A stretch of DNA of 64,000 nucleotides from Limnobacter parvus (GTDB taxonomy: Bacteria; Pseudomonadota; Gammaproteobacteria; Burkholderiales; Burkholderiaceae_B). The notes beneath the pieces were generated by a model. The model did no database searches, was not told the origin of the DNA, and saw only the letters and a list, made by a program, of their open reading frames with translations. Shown here one piece after another: positions 44,842 through 54,436 of the stretch. Position 1 is the first letter of the stretch, and the number at the start of each line of letters is the position of its first letter. The translations under genes were made by a program, and so were the position numbers. Where the stretch lies: the NCBI RefSeq assembly GCF_024623725.1, contig NZ_JANKHG010000017.1, positions 62,001 to 126,000 of the forward strand. The letters run 5' to 3'.

Positions 44842-45164
44842 TACACAGTGAAGCTTTCACCACAGCCGCAGCGCGCCTTTTCGTTGGGGTTGTTGAATTT
44901 GAAGCCTTCGTTCAAACCCTCTCGAGCGAAATCAAGCTCGATTCCTTCTAGGTAGGGCATGCTTTTCGGGTCTACGAACAGCTTCACGCCATGGGCTTCG
45001 AACACATTGTCTTCATCGGTCACCGCATCAACAAACTCGAGCTTGTACGCCATGCCGGAACACCCGGTTGTGCGCACGCCAATGCGCAGGCCAATTCCCT
45101 TGCCACGTTTGGTCAGGAACTTGCTAATGTGGTCGGCGGCGCGTTCTGTCAATGTAATCGCCAT
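44841..45164 (-). CDS. iscA: IscA, A-type iron-sulfur carrier
   Basis: A 107-residue A-type carrier that passes clusters to apoproteins, notably [4Fe-4S] targets. The three conserved Cys are in [14 protein letters not shown] and the C-terminal CGCGESFTV. Lies 16 bases after iscU. Confidence 0.95.
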   Translation of the reverse strand: MAITLTERAADHISKFLTKRGKGIGLRIGVRTTGCSGMAYKLEFVDAVTDEDNVFEAHGVKLFVDPKSMPYLEGIELDFAREGLNEGFKFNNPNEKARCGCGESFTV

Positions 45165-45180
45165 GGTGTCAACTTCCTTT

Positions 45181-45561
45181 TTAAGCGTGCTTCTTTTTGT
45201 AATCTTCCACTGCGGCCTTGATGGCGTCTTCGGCCAAAATGGAGCAGTGAACTTTTACAGGTGGCAGTGCCAGTTCTTCGGCAATCGCGGTGTTCTTGAT
45301 TTCCAAAGCCTGGTCCAGGGTTTTGCCCTTGACCCACTCAGTTACCAATGAAGACGATGCAATGGCTGAACCACAACCGTAGGTTTTGAATTTCGCGTCG
45401 GTGATCAAGCCATCGGCCCCGACCTTGATTTGCAGCTTCATGACGTCGCCGCAAGCAGGTGCCCCCACCATGCCTGTGCCCACTTCGTCGTCGCCCTTTT
45501 CAAACGAGCCAACGTTGCGGGGGTTTTCATAATGGTCTAGAACTTTTTCGCTGTATGCCAT
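45181..45561 (-). CDS. iscU: IscU, iron-sulfur cluster scaffold
   Basis: A 126-residue scaffold on which clusters are built. The three cluster Cys are in [19 protein letters not shown] and [10 protein letters not shown], with Asp next to the first. LPPVKVHC contains the HscA-binding motif LPPVK. The ATG at 45561 has GAGGAG upstream; an ATG-like start five codons earlier is less likely. Confidence 0.96.
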   Translation of the reverse strand: MAYSEKVLDHYENPRNVGSFEKGDDEVGTGMVGAPACGDVMKLQIKVGADGLITDAKFKTYGCGSAIASSSLVTEWVKGKTLDQALEIKNTAIAEELALPPVKVHCSILAEDAIKAAVEDYKKKHA

Positions 45562-45588
45562 GGTACTTCTCCTCAATCTTTAATTGGT

Positions 45589-46800
45589 TTAGTGCTCTGC
45601 CCACTGCACGGTGCTTAGGTCGACGCCGTCCAGGTGCATTTCCCAAAGTGGCGACAATTCGCGCAACTTCGCAACTTTTTCTTTCATCAATTCAATCGTG
45701 AAATCAACATCGGCCTCGGTGGTGAAGCGGCCGATTGAAAAACGAATCGAGCTGTGGGCCAGTTCATCGCTACGACCCAGAGCGCGTAGCACGTACGATG
45801 GTTCCAGCGAGGCGGATGTACAGGCCGAGCCCGATGACACCGCAATGTCTTTTACCGCCATGATCAATGACTCGCCTTCCACAAAGTTGAAACTCACGTT
45901 CAAGTTGTGTGGAATGCGCTGCTCTAAATCGCCGTTCACATAAATTTCGTCGATGGCTTTCAAACCATTCAGCAGACGGTCACGCAGTGCGCGCATGCGG
46001 GGCAATTCGCTGGCCATTTCTTCTTTGGCAATGCGGAATGATTCGCCCATGCCCACAATTTGATGCGTGGCCAAAGTGCCAGAACGCATGCCGCGTTCGT
46101 GGCCGCCACCGTGAATTTGGGCATCAATGCGAATACGGGGCTTGCGGCGCACGTACAGGGCACCAACACCCTTGGGGCCGTAGGTTTTGTGTGCACAAAA
46201 GCTCATCAAATCCACTTTCAGTTTTTGCAGGTCAATTTCAACCTTGCCAGTGGCCTGGGCTGCATCCACATGAAAAATGATGCCTTTTTCGCGGCACATC
46301 TCGCCAATGGCGGGAATGTCTTGAATCACACCAATTTCATTGTTCACGTACATGATTGAAATCAGCACGGTGTCTGGGCGAATGGCCGCTTTCAGCGCGT
46401 CCATGCTCACCAGGCCGTTTTCCTGAACGTCCAGGTAAGTGGCTTCGAAGCCATGGCGTTCAAGGTCACGGAAAGTGTCCAGCACTGCCTTGTGCTCAGT
46501 TTTCACGGTAATGATGTGCTTGCCTTTGGTTTCGCCATAGAACAGCGCTGCGCCTTTGATGGCCAGGTTGTTTGATTCAGTGGCACCAGAAGTCCACACG
46601 ATTTCACGTGGATCGGCGTTGACCAAGGCCGCGACATCTTCACGGGCTTTTTCAACAGCTTCTTCAGCAGTCCAGCCGTAGGCGTGGCTACGCGATGCCG
46701 GGTTGCCAAAGCTTTCGCGCAGGAAAGGGATCATGGCGTCGGCTACGCGCGGGTCCACTGGGGTGGTGGCGCTGTAATCGAGATAAATCGGCATCTTCAT
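45589..46800 (-). CDS. iscS: Cysteine desulfurase IscS
   Basis: A 403-residue PLP enzyme that takes sulfur from cysteine and passes it to IscU and to tRNA-thiolating enzymes. N-terminal [14 protein letters not shown] lysine in [12 protein letters not shown], and the mobile-loop persulfide Cys in [17 protein letters not shown] are all present. Lies 27 bases after iscR and 27 before iscU, one transcript. Confidence 0.96.
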   Translation of the reverse strand: MKMPIYLDYSATTPVDPRVADAMIPFLRESFGNPASRSHAYGWTAEEAVEKAREDVAALVNADPREIVWTSGATESNNLAIKGAALFYGETKGKHIITVKTEHKAVLDTFRDLERHGFEATYLDVQENGLVSMDALKAAIRPDTVLISIMYVNNEIGVIQDIPAIGEMCREKGIIFHVDAAQATGKVEIDLQKLKVDLMSFCAHKTYGPKGVGALYVRRKPRIRIDAQIHGGGHERGMRSGTLATHQIVGMGESFRIAKEEMASELPRMRALRDRLLNGLKAIDEIYVNGDLEQRIPHNLNVSFNFVEGESLIMAVKDIAVSSGSACTSASLEPSYVLRALGRSDELAHSSIRFSIGRFTTEADVDFTIELMKEKVAKLRELSPLWEMHLDGVDLSTVQWAEH

Positions 46801-46827
46801 AATGTGTGTGCTCCAATCAACTGCAAA

Positions 46828-47316
46828 TTAATGTGTGTGTTGTGTAGCCACGGCTTTTGTAGCCGTTGGCCTGTCACGAAACTGAATGGTTCGTTCCGCG
46901 TCTTTTTCTTTCTGCTTGTGTTTTTCAACCAGACATTGAAGGGTTACGGACCCCAAATACTCAAGCATTTTTGTGTTCAGGCTGCTCCACAGGTCGTGCG
47001 TCATGCACTGGCCTTCCTCGGTGCAGTTTTCCTTGCCGCCGCACTGCGTGGCGTCCAAAGGTTCGTCAACCGCCAAAATGACGTCGGCCACACTCACTTC
47101 TTTGAGGGATCGGGCGATATGATAACCGCCGCCGGGGCCACGGACACTTTCTACCAATTCATGGCGTCGCAATTTGGAAAATAATTGTTCCAGGTACGAC
47201 AAGGAAATGCTTTGGCGCTGGCTAATACCGGCAAGTGACACCGGCCCAGTGTCTTGCTGCAAGGCAAGATCAATCATGGCGGTTACTGCAAATCGGCCTT
47301 TCGTGGTTAAGCGCAT
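46828..47316 (-). CDS. iscR: IscR, [2Fe-2S]-sensing Rrf2-family regulator
   Basis: A 162-residue repressor that shuts down its own operon when it holds a cluster. The winged HTH is in MRLTTKGRFAVTAMIDLAL and following; cluster ligands are the three Cys in CGGKENCTEEGQC and the His in MTHDLW, spaced C-x5-C-x5-C-x2-H as in E. coli. GGGAG lies five bases before the ATG. Two matching operator sites lie upstream (47343-47367, 47371-47395). Confidence 0.96.
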   Translation of the reverse strand: MRLTTKGRFAVTAMIDLALQQDTGPVSLAGISQRQSISLSYLEQLFSKLRRHELVESVRGPGGGYHIARSLKEVSVADVILAVDEPLDATQCGGKENCTEEGQCMTHDLWSSLNTKMLEYLGSVTLQCLVEKHKQKEKDAERTIQFRDRPTATKAVATQHTH

Positions 47317-47342
47317 GGCACTCCCTTTTCAACCTTCAGGTT

Positions 47343-47367
47343 AATTCCTACTAATTCACTCAAGTAT
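47343..47367 (-). promoter_or_regulatory. IscR type 1 binding site, promoter-proximal
   Basis: I count about 20 of 25 positions matching the E. coli type 1 consensus when read on the minus strand, with ATACTTGAGT as the better half. It covers the -10 and probable start of the isc promoter, so bound holo-IscR would block transcription. Confidence 0.6.
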
Positions 47368-47391
47368 AGCAAAGTTGACTGTTTTACTCAA
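47363..47391 (-). promoter_or_regulatory. isc operon promoter
   Basis: Minus-strand TTGAGT (-35, 47386-47391) and TATACT (-10, 47363-47368) are spaced by 17 bases. Both elements are inside the two IscR sites. Confidence 0.75.
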
Positions 47392-47395
47392 GTAT
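47371..47395 (-). promoter_or_regulatory. IscR type 1 binding site, distal
   Basis: About 23 of 25 positions match the E. coli type 1 consensus, with half-sites ATACTTGAGT and AGTCAACTTT. It covers the -35 and spacer. Confidence 0.75.
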
Positions 47396-47527
47396 TCAAA
47401 CCAATGGCGGCGATAGGGAAAACCTTGGTTTGCCAGCTAAAACGAGCGGGGTGGGCTGATTGATGCGGGGGAGTTTTATACTAGAGTTTCACGGCACAAT
47501 AAACTGGTATGAACCGAGTTGGCATTG

Positions 47528-48748
47528 ATGATGACGCAGAACAAACTGTTACACCCACACAGTAATGAACCCGTTTTGGTGCCCAAATATGTCACGCGAT
47601 TTCAATGCACTGGCGCTGCGTGCCCCGACACTTGTTGTTCGGGGTGGAATGTTGCTGTGGACCGCGCCACGCACGATGCTTATGTGCAATGCGATCACAC
47701 TGATTTGTCACCGAAATTAAAAAAATACATTCAGGTTCACACGGCGCCAACAGAACGCGCAGCATCCACAATTACTCGGGACGAAACCACCGGGGATTGT
47801 CATTTCTTAAGCGATGGCTGGTGCAGCATACAAAGCACCTTGGGAGAAGACTGGCTTAGCAACACTTGCTCAAGCTTCCCCAGGCTGAACGTGAGGTTGG
47901 GCGACACCCAGTTTCAATCGATGTCATTGTCTTGCCCTGAAGCGGCCCGCTTGGCTTTGACAGACCGGGATGCATTTGATTTTCAGGCCCCTGTTTTGCA
48001 CATTCGTCAGCAGGATATTCACGAAGTCGTCAGCCCATGGGCCTTAAGCGTTGAGCAAATGCAGTCTATTCACACCTTTGCATTGCAGGTGGTGCGAACC
48101 ACCGATCTTAAATTGTGGGAAAGGCTGGTGTGCCTGGGCTTGCTTTGTGAAAACCTGGGAGGCTATTTCAAAGCGAACAACTTCGATGGGGTCGATTCCG
48201 TTCTTGTGGGCATTGAGGAGCTGATTTGCAGTGGCCAGGTCAGCGAGCTAACCCAGCCATTTGAAGCGGCGCATGGAATTCAGGCTGACTTTTTCAGGTC
48301 GCTGTGGCTGCTGGGGCGCAATCCGCATGCAAATGCCTATCAGCTCGCCTTACAAAACACGGTTGATCGCGCTGCGAATACCGAAGCACATACCCACCAT
48401 TACATTGCCGGGTTAAAAGCCTTGGATGCTGTGCTGGAAAACAGCCACCCTTTGCTTGAACATGCTGTGCTGAACGACATGCTTCAAGACCTGTTTCCAT
48501 TCAGCGGTGCAGAGCCCATGCACAACTTCCTGAAATTGGTCACGCGGTTTGGGTTTTTGCGCTGGATATTGGCCAATGTGTGTTTTGAGTTGGGTGACAA
48601 GGCGACCCTGGACGACCTGGTGCAGTCAGCCCAGCAGTTTTACCGCAAGTTTCGGCACAACCCGGCCTTTGCCAATGCCCTGCATGAATCGCTGAGCAAG
48701 GCAGGGTGGTCTACACTCGACAAGGCAATCCCGATATTAAAAGCCTGA
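47528..48748 (+). CDS. FliB-like protein (flagellin lysine-N-methylase family)
   Basis: A 406-residue protein with the FliB signature of a Cys-rich N-terminus: C27-x4-C32-x3-C36-C37 (QCTGAACPDTCCSGWNV), followed by DCHFLSDGWCSIQ and SNTCSSFPR. Salmonella FliB methylates lysines of flagellin; other family members have no assigned target. The Cys pattern suggests a bound metal or iron-sulfur cluster. No flagellin gene is in the window, so the substrate here is open. ATG at 47528 or 47531; no strong ribosome site. It is divergent from iscR and ends at a clear terminator. Confidence 0.78.
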   Translation: MMTQNKLLHPHSNEPVLVPKYVTRFQCTGAACPDTCCSGWNVAVDRATHDAYVQCDHTDLSPKLKKYIQVHTAPTERAASTITRDETTGDCHFLSDGWCSIQSTLGEDWLSNTCSSFPRLNVRLGDTQFQSMSLSCPEAARLALTDRDAFDFQAPVLHIRQQDIHEVVSPWALSVEQMQSIHTFALQVVRTTDLKLWERLVCLGLLCENLGGYFKANNFDGVDSVLVGIEELICSGQVSELTQPFEAAHGIQADFFRSLWLLGRNPHANAYQLALQNTVDRAANTEAHTHHYIAGLKALDAVLENSHPLLEHAVLNDMLQDLFPFSGAEPMHNFLKLVTRFGFLRWILANVCFELGDKATLDDLVQSAQQFYRKFRHNPAFANALHESLSKAGWSTLDKAIPILKA

Positions 48749-48755
48749 TAATGAC

Positions 48756-48794
48756 AAAACCGCCGGCGATTTTGATCAATCACCAGCGGTTTTT
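48756..48794 (+). terminator. Terminator after the FliB-like gene
   Basis: AAAACCGC and GCGGTTTTT pair across a partly paired 22-base interior. The A and T runs let it also serve the convergent phosphatase gene. Confidence 0.7.
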
Positions 48795-48831
48795 GTATTC
48801 AATACCCGCAAAAGAAGCGGGTTAATTCTGT

Positions 48832-49323
48832 TTAAGCAGCAGCGAACTGGAACACGCGCTTGCGCAACACTTCCAACAAGCCGGTGCAGCTGTCTTCAAT
48901 GTAGTTCAATACCGTGTCAAAGCCGTCGGGGCCGCCGTAGTAGGGGTCGGGCACGGTGGCTTCGTCATGTTCAGTGGCATAACGCATCATCAACTGAATT
49001 TTGTGCGCATACTGGCGTGGGCACTGCTGTTGCAACAGGCTCATGTTGTCCCAGTCCATGGCCAGAATCATGTCACTGTCGCGGAAATCATCGGCAGAAA
49101 CCTGGCGAGAAATCAGGGCAGAAATGTCGTAGCCACGCTTGCCAGCAGCAGCCACAGCGCGGGGGTCGGGTGTTTTGTCAAGGTGGTAGGCGTGCGTACC
49201 GGCTGACTCAACGGAAATTTCATGGTCAAGGCCTGCTTCGCTTACCATCTGCCTGAAAACGCCTTCCGCTGTTGGTGAGCGGCAGATGTTTCCCATGCAC
49301 ACAAACAAAACTTTGCTTTTCAT
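48832..49323 (-). CDS. Low-molecular-weight protein tyrosine phosphatase
   Basis: A 163-residue phosphatase with the active-site loop VCMGNICRSPTAEG (Cys9, Arg15) at the N-terminus and the catalytic acid in VPDPYYGGPDGFD near residue 122. Bacterial members act on tyrosine kinases of polysaccharide export or have arginine-phosphatase relatives. No such kinase is nearby, so its partner is unknown. uvrB lies upstream on the same strand, 72 bases away. Confidence 0.93.
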   Translation of the reverse strand: MKSKVLFVCMGNICRSPTAEGVFRQMVSEAGLDHEISVESAGTHAYHLDKTPDPRAVAAAGKRGYDISALISRQVSADDFRDSDMILAMDWDNMSLLQQQCPRQYAHKIQLMMRYATEHDEATVPDPYYGGPDGFDTVLNYIEDSCTGLLEVLRKRVFQFAAA

Positions 49324-49395
49324 ATTGGCTTCCTATTGTCCTGAACCCATTAAAGTAAAAACGCTTAAAATCTGTGCCGCCCGGCAATACATTAC

Positions 49396-51459
49396 CTAGG
49401 CGCTTCGTTTGGCGTCAAGCGATGTCACATTCGAATCGCCTTTGCTGCCAAACAACTGTTCTTTCAACAAGCCCAACTGGTCGCGTGCCTGGGCGGCTTT
49501 TTCAAACTCCAGGTTCTTCGCGTGGTCCAGCATGGCTTTTTCGAGCCGCTTGATTTCTTTTGCCAACTGCTTTTCACCCAGCGGGGCAACTTCCATGGCC
49601 TTGTCGGCCTTTCGTTGCTTGGAAGCGTTTGGATCGAACACGCCATCAATAAGTTCCTTGATCTGCTTGTTCACGCCTCGCGGGGTAATGCCGTTTTCTG
49701 TGTTGAACTCGATTTGCTTGTTTCTGCGGCGGCTGGTTTCGCCAATCGCCAATTCCATGGAATTGGTGACACGGTCTGCATACAAAATGGCTTTGCCGTT
49801 CAAATTTCGGGCAGCGCGGCCAATGGTTTGAATTAAACTGCGTTCACTGCGCAAAAAGCCTTCTTTGTCGGCGTCCAATATTGCAACTAGGGACACTTCC
49901 GGAATATCCAAGCCCTCGCGCAATAAATTAATTCCCACCAACACATCAAATTCGCCCAAACGCAGGTCGCGGATAATTTCAACGCGTTCTACTGTGTCGA
50001 TGTCGGAGTGCAAATAGCGCACCCGAACACCGTTGTCGCTGAGGTAGTCAGTGAGGTCTTCTGCCATGCGCTTGGTTAACGTTGTAACCAATACTCGATC
50101 GCCAGCGCGAGTTCTTTCGTGAATCTCGCTGAGCAGGTCATCGACCTGGGTGGTGGCAGGGCGCACCTCAATCACGGGGTCGATAAGACCTGTGGGGCGC
50201 ACCACTTGTTCAACCACTTGGCCAGAATGTTCTTTCTCGTAATGCGAAGGCGTGGCTGAAACAAACACTGTTTGCCGCATTTTGGACTCGAATTCCTCGA
50301 AACGCAAGGGGCGATTGTCCATGGCAGATGGCAGGCGAAAGCCGAAGTTAACCAAAGTTTCCTTGCGGGAACGGTCTCCGCGGTACATACCACCCAGTTG
50401 CCCAATGGTGACGTGGCTTTCGTCAATAATCATCAAGCCGTCTTTGGGCAGGTAGTCGATCAGTGTGGGTGGCGGCTCGCCTGGCGCTGCGCCCGACATG
50501 TGGCGGCTGTAGTTTTCAATACCCTTACAAAAACCGAGCTCGGCCAGCATTTCCAGATCGAATCGGGTGCGCTGTTCCAGCCGCTGCGCCTCAACCAGTT
50601 TCCCGGTTTTCACAAAGAAATCAAGCTGTTGCCGCAATTCATCTTTAATGGTTTCGATGGCGCGCAGCACGGTGGCGCGGGGTGTTACATAGTGGCTGCT
50701 GGGGTAAATCGTGAACCGCGGCAGCTTTTGGCGAATTTTGCCCGTTAGGGGGTCGAACAGCTGAATACCATCTATTTCATCGTCGAACAGGTCAATGCGC
50801 ACGGCCAATTCAGAATGCTCGGCGGGGTACACATCGATGGTGTCGCCCCGAACCCGGAATGTACCGCGAGTGAAATCCAGGTCGTTTCGCTTGTACTGCA
50901 TGGCGATCAAGCGCTTCAGAATGTCGCGTTGGCTGAGCTTGTCGCCATGGCGAATGCTGAGAATCATGGCGTGGTAATCGGATGGATCGCCAATGCCGTA
51001 AATACAGCTGACCGTGCCTACAATGATAGTGTCGCGCCGTTCCAGCAGGCTTTTTGTGGCAGAAAGCCGCATTTGCTCAATGTGCTCGTTGATTGAGCTG
51101 TCTTTCTCAATGAACAGGTCGCGGCTGGGTACATAGGCTTCAGGCTGGTAGTAGTCGTAGTAGCTCACGAAGTATTCCACCGCATTTTTGGGGAAAAATT
51201 CGCGCATTTCTGCATACAACTGCGCAGCCAGGGTTTTGTTGGGGGCAAGCACAAGGGCAGGGCGCCCGGTTTGTGCGATCACATTCGCCATGGTGAAGGT
51301 TTTACCTGAACCAGTGACACCTAGCAGAGTTTGAAACACTTCGCCGTCGTTCACGCCCTCAACCAGTTTTTCAATCGCGGTCGGTTGGTCGCCTGCCGGT
51401 GAGTAGGGCTGGTACAACTCGAACGGACTGTTGGGGTAACTGATGAATCCTGGGGCCAT
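49396..51459 (-). CDS. uvrB: UvrABC excision nuclease subunit B
   Basis: A 687-residue helicase-like DNA-damage verifier of nucleotide excision repair. Walker A is in [13 protein letters not shown] near residue 40, the beta-hairpin in [14 protein letters not shown] near 95, Walker B in [12 protein letters not shown] near 340, motif VI in QTIGRAARN near 540, and a C-terminal UVR domain ([19 protein letters not shown]). The ATG at 51459 gives the normal N-terminus; a GTG eleven codons earlier is possible. No clear LexA box is seen upstream. Confidence 0.95.
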   Translation of the reverse strand: MAPGFISYPNSPFELYQPYSPAGDQPTAIEKLVEGVNDGEVFQTLLGVTGSGKTFTMANVIAQTGRPALVLAPNKTLAAQLYAEMREFFPKNAVEYFVSYYDYYQPEAYVPSRDLFIEKDSSINEHIEQMRLSATKSLLERRDTIIVGTVSCIYGIGDPSDYHAMILSIRHGDKLSQRDILKRLIAMQYKRNDLDFTRGTFRVRGDTIDVYPAEHSELAVRIDLFDDEIDGIQLFDPLTGKIRQKLPRFTIYPSSHYVTPRATVLRAIETIKDELRQQLDFFVKTGKLVEAQRLEQRTRFDLEMLAELGFCKGIENYSRHMSGAAPGEPPPTLIDYLPKDGLMIIDESHVTIGQLGGMYRGDRSRKETLVNFGFRLPSAMDNRPLRFEEFESKMRQTVFVSATPSHYEKEHSGQVVEQVVRPTGLIDPVIEVRPATTQVDDLLSEIHERTRAGDRVLVTTLTKRMAEDLTDYLSDNGVRVRYLHSDIDTVERVEIIRDLRLGEFDVLVGINLLREGLDIPEVSLVAILDADKEGFLRSERSLIQTIGRAARNLNGKAILYADRVTNSMELAIGETSRRRNKQIEFNTENGITPRGVNKQIKELIDGVFDPNASKQRKADKAMEVAPLGEKQLAKEIKRLEKAMLDHAKNLEFEKAAQARDQLGLLKEQLFGSKGDSNVTSLDAKRSA

Positions 51460-51694
51460 GTTAAACTGCAAGTCGTGATGCAATGCAACCACAAAGCACG
51501 GTGGTTTTGGCCGATGATCACCCTAACGGGTTGAACCTTCTGGCCAATGCCGTAGAATTACGGATTGCATCATTGGGCTGATGGCTGCAGAAACTTCGCA
51601 GCGTTTTGTGTTAAGCCAATCTTGCATTATCGTTGGAAATTGGTTTTATTTCCAGACTTGACTTTTTCTTTTTTCACTCCCACAAAACGGAATC

Positions 51695-52882
51695 ATGCTT
51701 TCAAATCGCGCACTTACGATCAAACCTTCCCCTACACTTGCCGTGACAGCCAAGGCGGCCCAACTGAAAGCCGAGGGTAAAGACATTATCGGCTTGGGCG
51801 CTGGTGAACCCGACTTCGATACTCCCGACCACATCAAAGAAGCCGCCAAAAAGGCAATTGATGCCGGTTTTACCAAATACACCGCCGTGGGCGGTACCGT
51901 TGGCCTGAAAAACGCCGTAATCGCCAAACTGAAGCGCGACAACGGCCTGGAGTACAAGGCCAACGAAGTGGTGGTGGGTGTGGGTGGTAAGCAATGTATT
52001 TTCAACATGATTTTGGCGACCATCAACGATGGTGACGAGGTGGTTATTCCTGCACCTTACTGGGTGAGCTACGCCGACATTGTTGAAATTGCCGGTGGTG
52101 TGCCCAAGCTGGTGTTTGCTGGCATTGAGCAGGGCTTCAAGATGACCGCTGCCCAACTGGAAGCGGCCATTACCCCCAAAACAAAAATGTTCATGATCAA
52201 CAGCCCCAGCAACCCCACTGGCGCTGTTTACACCAAGGCTGAACTGGCTGCATTGGGCGAAGTGCTGTTGAAGCACCCCAATATTTTGGTGGCCACCGAT
52301 GACATGTACGAACACATCAACCTGACCGGTACACCGTTTGTGAACATTGTGAACGCCTGCCCCGCTTTGAAAGATCGCACCATTGTGTTGAACGGTGTTT
52401 CCAAGGCCTACAGCATGACCGGCTGGCGAATTGGTTTTGCAGCAGGCCCAGCCAAGCTGATTGATGTGATGACTAACTTGCAAAGCCAGTCCACTTCCAA
52501 CCCCACTTCGATTTCACAAGTGGCCGCGGAAGCTGCCCTGAATGGCGACCAAGATTGCTTGAAGCCTATGGTGGCAGCGTTTCGTGAGCGCAACGAGTTT
52601 GTGACCAAAGCCTTGAATGCCGTGCCCACCATTCAGTGCTTGAAAGCCGAAGGTGCTTTTTACGCATTTGTTGATGCACGCAAAGCGATTGAAAAGCTGG
52701 CGGCTGAAGGCAAGATCAAGGCGGCCAATGATTTGGAATTGACTGCTTACCTGCTGGAAGCGGGCGTTGCGGTGGTGCCTGGTTCTGCTTTTGGCGCTGA
52801 AGGTTACTTCCGCATTTCATTCGCGACCAGCATGGGCAACCTTGAAAAAGCATGCGAGCGCATTGCGAAATCGCTGGGTTGA
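51695..52882 (+). CDS. Aspartate aminotransferase-type PLP enzyme (class I)
   Basis: A 395-residue cytoplasmic aminotransferase. Marks are GLGAGEPDFDTP near residue 32, YTAVGG near 66, INSPSNPTGAVY near 168, the PLP lysine in NGVSKAYSMTGWRIGF near 238 and FRISFATS near the end. It fits the gamma/Ib subgroup of aspartate aminotransferases, some of which also use prephenate or aromatic amino acids, so substrate is not certain. ATG at 51695 is the family start. Divergent from uvrB, followed by tRNA-Asn. Confidence 0.92.
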   Translation: MLSNRALTIKPSPTLAVTAKAAQLKAEGKDIIGLGAGEPDFDTPDHIKEAAKKAIDAGFTKYTAVGGTVGLKNAVIAKLKRDNGLEYKANEVVVGVGGKQCIFNMILATINDGDEVVIPAPYWVSYADIVEIAGGVPKLVFAGIEQGFKMTAAQLEAAITPKTKMFMINSPSNPTGAVYTKAELAALGEVLLKHPNILVATDDMYEHINLTGTPFVNIVNACPALKDRTIVLNGVSKAYSMTGWRIGFAAGPAKLIDVMTNLQSQSTSNPTSISQVAAEAALNGDQDCLKPMVAAFRERNEFVTKALNAVPTIQCLKAEGAFYAFVDARKAIEKLAAEGKIKAANDLELTAYLLEAGVAVVPGSAFGAEGYFRISFATSMGNLEKACERIAKSLG

Positions 52883-52965
52883 ACACAAGTTGCCTAAGGA
52901 TTAAGCAGGCGGAAACGTTTTTGTCATTCATTTGCCCAATTGGGTGTTAATTGGGTCAATAAGGG

Positions 52966-52993
52966 TTGCGCAAAAAATTTTCGCTGCTATAAT
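52966..52993 (+). promoter_or_regulatory. tRNA-Asn promoter
   Basis: TTGCGC (52966-52971) and a perfect TATAAT (52988-52993) are spaced by 16 bases, and the tRNA begins 11 bases after the -10. Confidence 0.75.
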
Positions 52994-53003
52994 CTCGGCT
53001 CTT

Positions 53004-53079
53004 TCCCCGATAGCTCAGTCGGTAGAGCGACGGACTGTTAATCCGCAGGTCCCTGGTTCGAGTCCAGGTCGGGGAGCCA
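53004..53079 (+). tRNA. tRNA-Asn (GTT)
   Basis: A 76-base cloverleaf with encoded CCA. Acceptor arms TCCCCGA and TCGGGGA pair fully, the D arm holds AGCTCAGTCGGTAGAGC, the anticodon GTT is at 53037-53039, and the T loop is GGTTCGAGTCC. A TATAAT promoter precedes it and a hairpin terminator follows. Confidence 0.98.
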
Positions 53080-53086
53080 AATACCA

Positions 53087-53113
53087 GAAGGCCCACAGCA
53101 ATGTGGGCCTTTT
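53087..53113 (+). terminator. Terminator after tRNA-Asn
   Basis: AAGGCCCACA and TGTGGGCCTT form a ten-pair stem with a GCAA tetraloop, followed by TT and then GCTTTT. Confidence 0.9.
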
Positions 53114-53179
53114 GCTTTTAGTTCCGCAAAACCCGAATAGTTCCGCAATTAATGATTCGCCACAAATGGCCCTGGTCGT

Positions 53180-53596
53180 TCAACGTTTAATCTCCAGCAG
53201 CTCCACCTTGAACTTCAACACTGAGTTGGGAGGAATGACGCCAGCTATACCCCGTGCGCCGTAAGCCGTATCGGCTGGACAAGTCAGCGTTGCTTTGTCA
53301 CCCACAGACATCTTGCTTACGCCTTGCGTCCAGCACGGTATTACTCCACTCAAAGGGAAGGTGGCCGGGGCGCCTCGTTTGTAAGAGCTGTCAAACACGG
53401 TGCCATTGCCCAAAGAACCCTCATAGTGAACACTCACGGTCGAGGTATTTTTGGGTTTTTGCGCACCCGTGGATTTTCCCTCAATTGCTACGATGACACC
53501 CGAGGGTAGTTTGATCTCCTCGGCAACAGCAGTAGCCGGCAAGAGCCACAACGGAGACAGGACAGAAACTGCCGACCAAATCATTGTTTTTTTCAT
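53180..53596 (-). CDS. Periplasmic FKBP-type peptidyl-prolyl isomerase
   Basis: A 138-residue isomerase. Residues 1-25 are a Sec signal peptide (MKKTMIWSAV to ATAVAEE); the FKBP domain has VHYEGSLGNGTVFDSSYKRG near 58, PCWTQGVSKMSVGDKATL near 90 and GVIPPNSVLKFKVELL at the end. The ATG at 53596 is chosen because it starts the signal peptide; the open frame upstream has no domain. Monocistronic, convergent with the tRNA. Confidence 0.92.
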   Translation of the reverse strand: MKKTMIWSAVSVLSPLWLLPATAVAEEIKLPSGVIVAIEGKSTGAQKPKNTSTVSVHYEGSLGNGTVFDSSYKRGAPATFPLSGVIPCWTQGVSKMSVGDKATLTCPADTAYGARGIAGVIPPNSVLKFKVELLEIKR

Positions 53597-53811
53597 GTTG
53601 AACAAATCACTTTTAGAGGTTGAATAAGCAAGGTTAACGTGAATCGCCCCGCTTTCCCTTCGCACTTTTATTAAATGGGGAAGCCATCGTCTGGAGATGA
53701 GCTTATCGAGGTGTGAGCACCAAAAACAAACCCCCGCCAAGTATTCACCGGCAGGGGTTCGAAACCGAAACTTGGAAGCAACGGTTTAAGGCATGAATTA
53801 CGTGTCTTGAT

Positions 53812-54108
53812 TTATTTCTTTTTCTTCGCAGGCTTTGTGTTTACCTTGGTCTTAAGGCTTTGGCCTGGAGTAAATTTTGGTACTACGGCTGCTGCAATCT
53901 TGATGGTTTCGCCAGTGCGTGGGTTACGGCCTTCGCGGGCTGCGCGCGCACCGGTTTGAAATGTACCGAACCCGACCAAAACAACTTTATCGCCATCGGC
54001 CATTTGCTGGCTCACTGTGTCGATGAAGGCATCGAGCATTTTACCGGCCGCAGCCTTGGAGCATTCGCTTTTTGTGGCAATGGCTTCAATCAATTCGGTT
54101 TTGTTCAT
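53812..54108 (-). CDS. HU-family DNA-binding protein
   Basis: A 98-residue nucleoid protein with the DNA-bending arm signature GFGTFQTGARAAREGRNPRTGE. It starts MNKTELIEAIA like HU-beta. The last eight residues (KPAKKKK tail) extend past the usual 90-residue HU, a lysine tail seen in some betaproteobacteria. HU and IHF are told apart by context here; the N-terminus favours HU. Confidence 0.93.
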   Translation of the reverse strand: MNKTELIEAIATKSECSKAAAGKMLDAFIDTVSQQMADGDKVVLVGFGTFQTGARAAREGRNPRTGETIKIAAAVVPKFTPGQSLKTKVNTKPAKKKK

Positions 54109-54436
54109 TGTTTATAATTCCAAAGAGTTAATGAGCGTTAGTAAAATGCCACGGAAAACCGCATGTAGCAAGGGGTTCAGGCCGTTTTAAGCCAAATTAT
54201 TTGAAAGTTGATATCATCAATTTGGGAAAATCGGCTGTTTTTGAAATGCTTTGTGAGTTGAGTCCGTTTTTTTGAGGTGATTCACCACGCTCAAAGAATG
54301 TTAATTGCGACTTGATGTGTGTGGTCTTGTGGGGCGGGCTTCTGCTGGCTAATCGTGTAAGGGATTACCTTTTGAAGGCTAAAAAAGTTTTTCAGAAGTT
54401 GTGGTTGTCCATAGCAAATACTAAGCCCTTTTTCTT
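54109..54436. other. 328-base spacer upstream of HU
   Basis: It carries the HU promoter region on the minus strand, AT-rich near 54181-54260. Short palindromes such as GGTGATTCACC (about 54276) are present, none clearly assigned. A weak open frame on the plus strand shows no recognisable protein. Confidence 0.5.

Noticed and set aside
53597-53740. Upstream extension of the FKBP isomerase.
   Set aside because: The ATG at 53596 begins a clear signal peptide; the extension would bury it.
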